Assembly: GCA_964585385.1 (NCBI GenBank)
Contig: CAZPDP010000011.1
Span: 22,208 to 86,207, forward strand
Direction of reading: 5' to 3'
DNA length: 64,000 bases
From: JAGXLC01 sp964585385
GTDB taxonomy: Bacteria; Bacteroidota; Bacteroidia; Bacteroidales; UBA12077
This document shows, in pieces, positions 27,744 through 34,934 of the stretch (positions are counted from its first letter, which is position 1; each line of letters begins with the position of its first letter). The position numbers and the translations under genes were made by a program. The notes under the pieces were generated by a model. That model was given only the letters and a program-made list of their open reading frames with translations, did no database searches and was not told the DNA's origin.

Positions 27744-28923
27744 ACTGTTCCACTGGAATTCGGACAGAAGCGCTTTCCCGGATGTTGGAGAAGACGGCAA
27801 ACTTAATATTGACCTGGATTCACAAAAATATGTCAAGGTCTGGCACGGCCCCAATCACCCCGGTGTAACCGGTAATATGTCGCTTGAACTCACCATAAGC
27901 GGCGATGAAGTACTTGAGGCCAAAACACACGTGGGATATCTTCACCGGGGATTCGAAAAGCTCTATGAAAGAAGAAGCTACATTCAGTGTTTTCCAACTG
28001 TTGTTCGAATGTGTGTTCCCGAACCCGATTCCAACGAATACAACCTGGCTGCAGGCATTGAAGAACTGGCCGGGCTGGAAATTCCTGAAGCAGCCAAATG
28101 GCACAGAACCCTGGCGCTTGAAATGTCCCGGTTGCAGTCGTTGTTGCGAATAATGCCCGCTCAGGCCGGTACTACAGGACTCGGACTTGGTGTACAATGG
28201 GGTGTTTACCTTCGAGATCTCATCCTCGACAGATTTGAAGAATTAACAGGTGGCAGAATATATCATATGTACATGATTCCCGGTGGTGTCAGGGGATTAA
28301 TACCGGAAGGTTTTAAAGATCGGCTTGAAGAAAATCTCAAAGAAATAGATGAGTTTATTATCAATATCAAAAAATTGGTCCTTGATAATTCTGTGTTCAA
28401 AAAGCGTACGGTAGGAAGAGGAGTTATTCCTGGAGACTGGATTGACAAATATAGTGTGGTAGGACCCAATGCACGGGCTGCAGGAGTAAACAGGGATATC
28501 CGTATCGACTATCCTTATCTGAAGTACGATGAACTGGACATTGAACCATTCACAGCAGAGGATTCCGATATTTATACCCGCACCTACACCCGCTGGATGG
28601 ATATTCAGACCACTGTGGACCTGTTGAGACAAATTATGGACAAGCTTCCGGAAAAGGGAGAAATAAGAACAAAAACACCTAACGTTCTGCACTGGGAGAT
28701 TCCCAAGGGTGAAACTTACATCCGGTCCGAATCCTCAAGAGGAGAATATGGATTCTACATGGTTTCAGACGGCAGCAAGTACCCCAGACGTATTAACCTG
28801 AAAGGTCCGAGCTATTCTCATGCAGTAGCCCTGCTTGAAAAAATACTGATAAATGCCAATATAGCCGACATAGGGGCGATTATGGTTTCATTGGCAACGT
28901 GCCCGCCGGAGATTGAGCGGTGA
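27730..28923 (+). CDS. NuoD-like large subunit (MbhL/MbxL type) lacking NiFe ligand pairs
   Basis: A 397-residue large subunit of the NuoD/hydrogenase family with WHGPNHPGVTGNMSLEL near 38-54 and GYLHRGFEKLYERRSY near 69-84. In group-4 NiFe hydrogenases two CxxC motifs bind the metal. Here the N-terminal one reads Cys95-V-P-Glu98 after Arg93, and the C-terminal one reads Cys391-P-P-Glu394 just before the final Arg397. Each pair keeps its first Cys and has Glu in place of the second, so a normal NiFe site is not possible. Related Mbx/MBS subunits have also lost NiFe ligands. I infer a non-hydrogenase oxidoreductase. Confidence 0.9.
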   Translation: MKKNKLFHWNSDRSAFPDVGEDGKLNIDLDSQKYVKVWHGPNHPGVTGNMSLELTISGDEVLEAKTHVGYLHRGFEKLYERRSYIQCFPTVVRMCVPEPDSNEYNLAAGIEELAGLEIPEAAKWHRTLALEMSRLQSLLRIMPAQAGTTGLGLGVQWGVYLRDLILDRFEELTGGRIYHMYMIPGGVRGLIPEGFKDRLEENLKEIDEFIINIKKLVLDNSVFKKRTVGRGVIPGDWIDKYSVVGPNARAAGVNRDIRIDYPYLKYDELDIEPFTAEDSDIYTRTYTRWMDIQTTVDLLRQIMDKLPEKGEIRTKTPNVLHWEIPKGETYIRSESSRGEYGFYMVSDGSKYPRRINLKGPSYSHAVALLEKILINANIADIGAIMVSLATCPPEIER

Positions 28924-29093
28924 TATGTGTTTAAGGTTTAAGATTAAAAAAAGAGAATGTAAGTTGTCAGATAACAGACACAAGATACCGGATACAAGAT
29001 ACATGATGCCTGATAACAGGATATCGAAGCATCGAAATGTTAGAATAGGATAATAAAAAGATAAAGCTTTCATTACAATACTAAACTAATCAT
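28924..29093 (+). repeat. Left flank of inserted cassette: GATACCGGATAC-type repeats
   Basis: The core 28968-29026 is rich in GATAC/TGATAACAG units. GATACCGGATA at 28984-28994 is the exact inverse of TATCCGGTATC at 29479-29489 on the other side of the four-helix-bundle gene. No gene lies in this stretch. Confidence 0.65.
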
Positions 29094-29471
29094 ATGAGCT
29101 ATAAGAAACTGGAAATTTGGAGTCTTGCCAGAGAACTGGTTGTAGACATACATAAAATGACTTTAAATGAACTTCCGAAATTTGAAATGTATGAAACAGC
29201 TTCCCAGATAAGAAGGTCTATTAAATCTGTTAAAGCCAATATAGTCGAAGGTTATGGAAGAAGAGAATACAAACAGGAATTCATCAGATTTTTGACATTT
29301 GCAATAGCATCAAATGATGAAACGATTGATCATTTAGAAACTTTATATGAAACTGAATCTTTAAAAAATAAAAAGCTATATGATGAAATACACCAGAAGT
29401 TAAATCTACTGAGTAAAAAATTGTTAAAGTTTCATGAAGTAGTAAATATCAATCACAAAACCCATAGATAA
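29094..29471 (+). CDS. Four-helix-bundle protein (23S rRNA intervening-sequence protein family)
   Basis: A 125-residue all-helical protein of the S23/four-helix-bundle family (TIGR02436 type). The signature is YKKLEIWSLARELVVDIHK near 3-21, then QIRRSIKSVKANIVEGYGRR near 38-57 and RFLTFAIASNDETIDHL near 65-81. Family members are encoded inside 23S rRNA intervening sequences, beside retroelements, or as orphan genes. Here the gene sits within a respiratory operon between the large-subunit gene and the ferredoxin-GltD fusion, and short inverted repeats flank it. It is probably an inserted cassette and not a subunit. Its function is unknown. Confidence 0.85.
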   Translation: MSYKKLEIWSLARELVVDIHKMTLNELPKFEMYETASQIRRSIKSVKANIVEGYGRREYKQEFIRFLTFAIASNDETIDHLETLYETESLKNKKLYDEIHQKLNLLSKKLLKFHEVVNINHKTHR

Positions 29472-29557
29472 AATCCGATATCCGGTATCTGGTATCCCGT
29501 ATCTGGTATCCGAAATCAATATTCGAAATTAAACTTCAAACTTTTAACGAAAATACT
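29472..29557 (+). repeat. Right flank of inserted cassette: GGTATCTGGTATCC repeats
   Basis: 29474-29515 contains four or five tandem units around TATC(C/T)GGTATC, inverse to those at 28968-29026. It lies immediately before the next gene of the operon. Confidence 0.65.
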
Positions 29558-31333
29558 ATGAACCTAAAAGACATACTATCCCCCTTCTCAGCCTGGAAAA
29601 ACTTATTGAAGGAACCGGTTACTGTTAAGGATCCAATCAATGAGAGACCTGGTGCACCAAGATACAGGGGATTTCACAAGAACGACATTGAAAAATGCAT
29701 TGGTTGCGGAACCTGTGAAGAAATCTGTGAGAATGAGGCTATTGACCTTGTTGAAGTAGCCAGCATAGAAACTACCGATGGTGACAGTGGACTCAGACCA
29801 AGAGTTGATTATGGACGATGCTGCTGGTGTGCTCTTTGCGTGGATGTTTGCCCCACCGGCTCACTCACCATGTCCAATGAATATATATGGATTGATGAAA
29901 ATCCTGATGTATTTCGTTATACTCCAGGCATCGAAAGCAAAGAATGGGACAACAACCAACTGGGATGGACCAAACCGGAGTACCCGTTGTATGAACCTGA
30001 GCGTGTTGATATGGTAGAGATGGACGCCGATGAACGCAAAAGTTCATTCCTTGAAATAGTCAGAGGTTATTCACGGGAACAGGCTGAAAAAGAAGCTGAC
30101 CGGTGCATTCAGTGCGGTATATGTGTTGCTACATGTCCTGCTCACATGGATATTCCGGGATATATAAAATCCGTTCGTGAAGGGGATATGGAAAAAGGAC
30201 TTCATCTGCTTTATGATACCAACCCGCTTCCGGAAATCTGCGGGAGAGTTTGTACGCACAGATGTGAAACGGTTTGTGCTGTCGGACATGAAGGCGATCC
30301 GCTGGCTATTCGCTGGCTCAAGAGGTACATTGCGGATGCTGTACCTTTCGAGCAATACAAGGAAATTCTCGGCGTAACAGATATTGAAGAAAACGGCAAA
30401 AAAGTGGGCATCATCGGAGCTGGTCCGGCAGGACTGGCAACTGCATATTACCTGAGAATAAAAGGCTTTGACGTCACTATTTACGAAGCCAAATCCAAAG
30501 GCGGAGGCATGACCATGTATGGTATTCCCAAATACAGGCTCCCGCAAAATATGCTTGATTCTGAAATCGGTTTCATCGAAGATATTGGAGTGAACATTCA
30601 TTACGAAACAAGAGTTGGTGAAGACATCAGTTTTGAAGAAATCTACGATAAGTTCGATGCAGTATTCGTAGGTATTGGATTCCAACACCCCTATACACTT
30701 GCCATTGAAGGTGAAGACCTGAAAGGTTCTCTGCAGGCGATTGATTTCCTGGACAAGATTAATAAGAGCGAAAAGGTAGACATTGGAAAGAAAACAGCCA
30801 TTATCGGCGGGGGCAATGTGGCCATGGATGCCGCCAGGGTGGCAAGAAGACTTGATACGGATGTAACAGTCCTGTACCGGCGAAGGGTACAAGATATGCC
30901 GGCAGACGAAGAAGAAATCGAAGGAGCTTACGATGAAGGAGTTAAAATTGAACCTCAAACAATACCGGTTAAGATTATTCCGGATGAAAAAGGAAACGTG
31001 AAGGCCATTCAATACCTCCGGGCAGAACTGGTACAACAGGAGGAGGGAAAAAGACCCAGGCCTGTACCCATTGAAGGAAGCGAAGAAACACTGGAAGTGG
31101 ACAGTGTGATCGGTGCCATCGGACAGGAAGCCAAATACACCTTCCTGCCGGAAAAATTCGAGAAACAACTTGAACTAAAACGCGGAAGAATGGTTGTAGA
31201 TAAAAACAACAAAACTACAATCCATAAAATATATGCAGGTGGAGACGCTGTCAACAGAACGGCAGATGCTATCAGTGCAATTGCAGATGGACACCGGGCA
31301 GCAAATGGAATTGAAAAAATGCTATTAAAATAA
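29558..31333 (+). CDS. NuoI-like ferredoxin fused to GltD/NfnB-like NAD(P)H oxidoreductase
   Basis: A 591-residue soluble protein. Residues 1-125 form a NuoI/MbhN-like domain with two 4Fe-4S motifs (Cys47-50-53-57 and Cys88-91-94-98). Residues about 170-250 match the N-terminal domain of glutamate synthase small subunit/NfnB, with Cys183-186-189-193 and four further cysteines between 228 and 240. An FAD-binding GAGPAG follows at 287-292, then an NAD(P) site GGGNVAMD at 417-424, with YRRR at 440-443 suggesting NADPH. No GltB partner is nearby. I infer that it carries electrons between NAD(P)H and ferredoxin or a downstream acceptor and docks on the membrane complex through the NuoI-like part. 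Confidence 0.92.
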   Translation: MNLKDILSPFSAWKNLLKEPVTVKDPINERPGAPRYRGFHKNDIEKCIGCGTCEEICENEAIDLVEVASIETTDGDSGLRPRVDYGRCCWCALCVDVCPTGSLTMSNEYIWIDENPDVFRYTPGIESKEWDNNQLGWTKPEYPLYEPERVDMVEMDADERKSSFLEIVRGYSREQAEKEADRCIQCGICVATCPAHMDIPGYIKSVREGDMEKGLHLLYDTNPLPEICGRVCTHRCETVCAVGHEGDPLAIRWLKRYIADAVPFEQYKEILGVTDIEENGKKVGIIGAGPAGLATAYYLRIKGFDVTIYEAKSKGGGMTMYGIPKYRLPQNMLDSEIGFIEDIGVNIHYETRVGEDISFEEIYDKFDAVFVGIGFQHPYTLAIEGEDLKGSLQAIDFLDKINKSEKVDIGKKTAIIGGGNVAMDAARVARRLDTDVTVLYRRRVQDMPADEEEIEGAYDEGVKIEPQTIPVKIIPDEKGNVKAIQYLRAELVQQEEGKRPRPVPIEGSEETLEVDSVIGAIGQEAKYTFLPEKFEKQLELKRGRMVVDKNNKTTIHKIYAGGDAVNRTADAISAIADGHRAANGIEKMLLK

Positions 31334-31339
31334 AAGCTT

Positions 31340-31801
31340 ATGAATGAAAATTTTAGCAATCCAAGGGAAGTTATTGACTTCGCCATTGAGCGCGAACAAG
31401 AAGCACACGATTTCTATCTGAACCTTAAAGAACATGTTAAATCCAAGGAACTACAGGATACATTAAACCAATTCGCCATGGAAGAATTGGGTCATAAAAA
31501 GAAACTCCAGAGCATTATAGAGAAAACGGAAGAATATGGCTTTACCAAAGATGAGGTTACACATCTAAAAATCGGTGATTATCTTGTTGACAAGACACCT
31601 ACTGCTGACATGTCTTACCAGGATGTACTGATCATATCCATGAAAAAAGAAAAGAAATCCTATCTTCTTTACACCGATCTGGCTCAAAGAGTAAACAATC
31701 CTGAGCTGAAAAAGATATTCAGTAACCTGGCCCAGGAAGAAGCGAGCCATAAATTAAGGTTTGAATTGGAATATGACGAACATATTCTTTCCGACAATTA
31801 A
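31340..31801 (+). CDS. Ferritin-like/rubrerythrin-type diiron protein
   Basis: A 153-residue four-helix protein with the ligand set of a diiron carboxylate site: Glu in EREQEAHDFY near residue 18, ExxH in EELGHKKK near 49-52, Glu in KKEKKSYLLY near 104, and ExxH in EEASHKLR near 134-137. It lacks the C-terminal rubredoxin domain of full rubrerythrin. It starts six bases after the fusion gene, so it is part of the same operon. A role in peroxide or oxygen defence of the iron-sulphur-rich complex is plausible but inferred. Confidence 0.85.
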   Translation: MNENFSNPREVIDFAIEREQEAHDFYLNLKEHVKSKELQDTLNQFAMEELGHKKKLQSIIEKTEEYGFTKDEVTHLKIGDYLVDKTPTADMSYQDVLIISMKKEKKSYLLYTDLAQRVNNPELKKIFSNLAQEEASHKLRFELEYDEHILSDN

Positions 31802-31856
31802 AAAAAAAGCCTGTTGTTGAAAGTCAATGTTCAATCAGGAACTTCCGGCAACAGGC
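31801..31856 (-). terminator. Terminator of the serine-hydrolase homologue gene
   Basis: GCCTGTTG (31809-31816) pairs with CAACAGGC (31849-31856); on the minus strand it is followed by eight T. It begins right at the end of the convergent ferritin-like gene. Confidence 0.75.
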
Positions 31857-31877
31857 AAATTCATATTTTCGATCAAC

Positions 31878-32975
31878 TTATTTTACTTCGTACTTCTTGT
31901 CAGCCACCAGGTTTACCAATCTGAAGGCCCTTTTTCTGAGTCCGAATACTGCCCGTTGATTGGACAGAACGATCACATCTATATTTTCGGCGGGAAGTTT
32001 TAAAACAATATGGGTATTGCCATATCCAATACCTCCCTGGTAAAGAAATTTTCTTCCTTTGTTAAAAGCCTTTCTCCAACCATAACCATAAAATTCCTTT
32101 GCTCCCCTTATGAAATTTAAGCGTTTAGCATGACTTAATGTGTTACTTTTCAGTATTTTTCCTGTATCCCAGCTTGCCATCCATTTTTTCATATCTTCAA
32201 GGGTAGAATAAATACCTGTTACACCCCGCAGATATTCCTTACTCATTTCCTCTTCTACTTTTTCATAATCAGACTCTTCAGCAGACCCGACATTTTGGTA
32301 TCCCCGGGCCTTATTTTTTATCTTATAAAACCAACCTCCTTTGTAGACTTCTGAATCCTGCATATTTAAGGGTTCAAAGATTTGGGATGTAATAAAATTC
32401 CTGTAATTCTCTCCGGATACTTTTTCAATGATTAAAGTAAGTAATGCATAATTGGCCGGGTTGTTAGCAGCCCGTGCACCTGTCTTAAAAGCCAGTTTTT
32501 CATGCCGGTTCAGAAAATCTATAACATCTTCAGTTACAGAAATATCTTTTTTTCCTTCAGCCATATTAAGATAAGGCAAACCTGAAACATCCCGGAGAAG
32601 TTCATCAATCGTTATCTCTTTGGCATAGTCAGGCATTCCTTTTATATGACTGCTAACTTTTTCCTTATAATTCAGCTTACCCTGATCTTTCAAAATTAAA
32701 ATACCGGTAGCTGTAAACTGCTGGGTCAGAGAACCCAGGTTAAATTTTGTTGAAGAACTTACAGGTGTTTTCTCTTCCAGGTTGGCATAACCATAATTTT
32801 CCTGGATAACGGTTTCTTTTCCTTTCACCAGTACAATACTGAAGCCGGGAGATTGTTCTTCAAGATAATTCCTGAAAATCTTTCGTGCTTTAATGCTTAA
32901 ACTATCCTGAGAATAAGATAAAGTAACAGAAATAAAAAAGATTAGCAGACCGGCCAGTATATTTTTCAAACGCAT
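31878..32975 (-). CDS. Serine hydrolase (class C beta-lactamase/PBP4-like fold), active site degenerate
   Basis: A 365-residue exported protein (signal peptide about 1-22) with the fold of class C beta-lactamases/D-alanyl-peptide hydrolases. The usual SxxK reads Ser82-L-T-Gln85, so the catalytic Lys is replaced. The usual YxN reads Asn171-Asn172-Pro173. The HTSGL motif reads DVSGLP and the C-terminal H-x-G reads Gln-Gly-Gly. The nucleophile Ser82 remains, but the general base residues are gone, so a standard hydrolase is unlikely. The open frame is intact, which suggests a selected pseudoenzyme and not decay. It lies 33 bases downstream of the TPR gene on the same strand. Confidence 0.85.
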   Translation of the reverse strand: MRLKNILAGLLIFFISVTLSYSQDSLSIKARKIFRNYLEEQSPGFSIVLVKGKETVIQENYGYANLEEKTPVSSSTKFNLGSLTQQFTATGILILKDQGKLNYKEKVSSHIKGMPDYAKEITIDELLRDVSGLPYLNMAEGKKDISVTEDVIDFLNRHEKLAFKTGARAANNPANYALLTLIIEKVSGENYRNFITSQIFEPLNMQDSEVYKGGWFYKIKNKARGYQNVGSAEESDYEKVEEEMSKEYLRGVTGIYSTLEDMKKWMASWDTGKILKSNTLSHAKRLNFIRGAKEFYGYGWRKAFNKGRKFLYQGGIGYGNTHIVLKLPAENIDVIVLSNQRAVFGLRKRAFRLVNLVADKKYEVK

Positions 32976-33008
32976 AAAAAAATCTTTAATGGTATGAATT
33001 AAAAAATC

Positions 33009-34349
33009 CTATTTATGTCTTCCACAGTAAGTTTCAATCATTTCTTGTGCAGGCTCATAGCCATACTCGAGTGCTTTTTTAAAGTCAGCACAACCTTCAG
33101 GAAATTTATTCAGGTTGATTTTTGAAATGCCTCTGTTATAGAATGCCTGGGCATAAGTGCTGTCTAACTGAATAGCCTGGTTATAATCCTCAATAGCCTC
33201 TTCATGATTATTGAGAACTCCCTTTGAAACACCGCGGTAATAAAATGCCTGCTTGTAAGCGGAATCCAGTCCGATAGCTTTTGAGAACATATCAATGGAT
33301 TGCTGAATATCATTCAGATTCGCCTTAGTCAGTCCTAACAAATAATATGCTCTTTCGTGTTTCGGAACCAGCTCAATCGTCTTTTGAAGGTATCTTTCAG
33401 CTTCATCAAAAGCACCCAGATGCATTTTTGCAAGTCCCAGATTGAACAATACTTTCTCATTTTCAGGTTCTTTTTTAAGCACTTTAGAAAAGTCGGTTAC
33501 CGATTTTCGATATTGCCTGGTTTGAGCATAAGAATGGCCCCTGTAATACAGAGCATCACGGTGCTCCTGTTCGGATTTGAGAACATTGGAAAAATCCGGT
33601 ATAGCTTTCTCATACTGCTGAAGTAAAAAATAAAGGTATCCTCTCTGATAATAGAGTTGCTTACTACCTCCTGTCATTTCAATCAGTTTGGTATAATCAT
33701 CGATTGCACCTTTATAATCGTTAATTGCTGAACGGGCGTTCACCCTTTGCTGATATACACTCTGGTTATCCATACCCAGTTGTAATGCCTTCGAATAATC
33801 ATCTACAGCTTTTTGTTGCTGATCTAATGCTTTATAAGCTGCTCCCCGTTTAAAATAAGCATCTGCAAACGAACTGTCAATGCGGATAACTTCTGAAAAG
33901 TCGTGTATAGCAGACTCATATTCTTTTTGGGAAAGATTAATAAGTCCCTTATGGTAATGAGCGGGTTTAAAGTCTTTATTCAGATTCAATGCCTTAACAA
34001 AATCTTCTTTCGCTTTTTTTGTATCCCCTAATTCCCTGTATGACAAACCCCTGTAAAAATAAATATGATGTGATGCAGTATCCAGGGTGATGGCTTTTGA
34101 ATAATTATCAATTGCTTCCTGGTATTTCCCAAGGGAATCATAGGAAAGACCTCTCCCGACATAGTATGCGGCCTGATCTTCATCAAACCAAATAGCCCTG
34201 TCATATTTTTCAACAGCCAGCGTAAATTGTGAAGAATCGTAATACATTTGTGCTTTCTCATAAGCCATTTCACCAAATTTTGGCTTTAACAGAAAAAAAG
34301 CTATAATTAATACAATAAGAAAGGCAATAGGATAAATCCACTTTTTCAT
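33009..34349 (-). CDS. Membrane-anchored TPR-repeat protein
   Basis: A 446-residue protein with one N-terminal membrane helix (residues 4-22) and about twelve tetratricopeptide repeats filling the rest, for example AAYYVGRGLSYDSLGKYQEA and QAFYYRGVSKGVLNNHEEAI. The repeats match the Sel1-free, 34-residue TPR type. A short C-terminal cap contains two Cys. Such proteins act as scaffolds in the periplasm or at the membrane; no partner can be named. It is probably co-transcribed with the serine-hydrolase homologue. Confidence 0.85.
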   Translation of the reverse strand: MKKWIYPIAFLIVLIIAFFLLKPKFGEMAYEKAQMYYDSSQFTLAVEKYDRAIWFDEDQAAYYVGRGLSYDSLGKYQEAIDNYSKAITLDTASHHIYFYRGLSYRELGDTKKAKEDFVKALNLNKDFKPAHYHKGLINLSQKEYESAIHDFSEVIRIDSSFADAYFKRGAAYKALDQQQKAVDDYSKALQLGMDNQSVYQQRVNARSAINDYKGAIDDYTKLIEMTGGSKQLYYQRGYLYFLLQQYEKAIPDFSNVLKSEQEHRDALYYRGHSYAQTRQYRKSVTDFSKVLKKEPENEKVLFNLGLAKMHLGAFDEAERYLQKTIELVPKHERAYYLLGLTKANLNDIQQSIDMFSKAIGLDSAYKQAFYYRGVSKGVLNNHEEAIEDYNQAIQLDSTYAQAFYNRGISKINLNKFPEGCADFKKALEYGYEPAQEMIETYCGRHK

Positions 34350-34359
34350 AGCATAAAAT

Positions 34360-34379
34360 TTTATGAATAATGCAGGTTA
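34360..34379 (+). repeat. Dispersed 20-base repeat TTTATGAATAATGCAGGTTA, copy 1
   Basis: Identical 20 bases occur at 52313-52332. A diverged inverse copy (AAACCTGCCTTATACATTTTAT) follows near 34424-34445, giving a palindromic layout. Confidence 0.6.
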
Positions 34380-34631
34380 GTTATACCAACCATGCCAAAG
34401 ATAAAGAATTAATAAACAAATTGAAACCTGCCTTATACATTTTATCAAGTATTGAGAAACACTAATCAAAATGTACTATACAAAAAAAGATCTACAGAGA
34501 AAGGACATCCGCAGAATAATGGGTATTGAAAAAAAAAAATAAACAAGTAACCTTATAATTTTAAACTTTTTTTAATCTTTACTGTTATTCAATAAATTTG
34601 ATAAAATAGGATGAATTATTCAAATAATTTT

Positions 34632-34639
34632 TATATTTG
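34632..34639 (+). promoter_or_regulatory. -7 box of the trp operon
   Basis: TATATTTG fits TAnnTTTG and lies 20 bases before the first leader-peptide ATG (34659). A -33 element is not obvious. Confidence 0.5.
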
Positions 34640-34658
34640 TACCCATTAAAGAAACCAA

Positions 34659-34715
34659 ATGAAACCCGATACAATTAAAATATGGTGGCAGCTATTTTTC
34701 ACGCAAACATCGTGA
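34659..34715 (+). CDS. trpL: Trp leader peptide 1 (Trp-Trp)
   Basis: An 18-codon frame, ATG at 34659 and TGA at 34713-34715, containing tandem Trp codons at positions 9-10 (KIWWQLFF). It lies just behind the promoter and ahead of a terminator. Two adjacent Trp codons in so short a peptide before trpE mark it as a regulatory leader. The stop codon lies within the segment CATCGTGAG (34708-34716) that can pair with the terminator's 3' arm. Confidence 0.85.
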   Translation: MKPDTIKIWWQLFFTQTS

Positions 34716-34771
34716 GGAAAGATAGCTGTGTAAGAAATTAAAAGCTCATCGTACTCACGATGGGCTTTTTT
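34708..34771 (+). promoter_or_regulatory. Trp attenuator 1: terminator and competing pairing
   Basis: Terminator stem AGCTCATCGT (34743-34752) / ACGATGGGCT (34757-34766) with a T run. Competing pairing is CATCGTGAG (34708-34716) with CTCACGATG (34754-34762), nine perfect pairs. A ribosome stalled at Trp codons 34683-34688 leaves the first segment free and should block the terminator; a ribosome reaching the stop codon covers it. Confidence 0.8.
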
Positions 34772-34793
34772 CATTTTATAAAAACTTTAAACT

Positions 34794-34853
34794 ATGAATG
34801 CATTAAGAAACAACTATTGGTGGTGGTCCAAATTCTGCACAAAAACATTGTGA
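34794..34853 (+). CDS. Trp leader peptide 2 (Trp-Trp-Trp)
   Basis: A 19-codon frame, ATG at 34794 and TGA at 34851-34853, with three tandem Trp codons at positions 9-11 (NNYWWWSKF). It lies 23 bases past the first terminator. It repeats the layout of leader 1: Trp codons near position 9, an end of the form (T)KT(L/S), and a stop codon inside the antiterminator segment. It looks like a duplicated regulatory unit. Confidence 0.85.
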   Translation: MNALRNNYWWWSKFCTKTL

Positions 34854-34913
34854 GATAAAAGGCCCATAGTATCTAAAATCCAAAGCCCATCGCTCTCACG
34901 ATGGGCTTTTTTT
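34846..34913 (+). promoter_or_regulatory. Trp attenuator 2: terminator and competing pairing
   Basis: Terminator stem AAAGCCCATCG (34882-34892) / CGATGGGCTTT (34899-34909) plus T run. Competing pairing is CATTGTGAGA (34846-34855) with TCTCACGATG (34894-34903), ten pairs with one G-U. It follows the same logic as attenuator 1 and lies 22 bases before trpE. Confidence 0.8.
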
Positions 34914-34934
34914 GTACCAAAAAATTTTTAAACC

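Noticed and set aside
19987..28923. Reading the operon as an H2-evolving group-4 hydrogenase or a plain Mrp antiporter
   Set aside because: The large subunit lacks the second Cys of both NiFe motifs, no hydrogenase maturation genes are nearby, and MrpA is missing while redox subunits are present.
28968..29515. CRISPR array or DGR suggested by short repeats and a four-helix-bundle gene
   Set aside because: The repeats are irregular, contain no spacers, and no cas, reverse transcriptase or variable-repeat gene is present.
30071..31168. A 365-codon open frame on the minus strand
   Set aside because: It lies wholly opposite the NuoI-GltD fusion, whose cysteine, FAD and NAD(P) motifs prove the plus-strand frame. 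The antisense protein has no recognisable features.
34471..34542. A 23-codon frame upstream of the trp promoter
   Set aside because: It lies before the promoter, has no Trp codons and no terminator partner; Lys-rich by AT composition.
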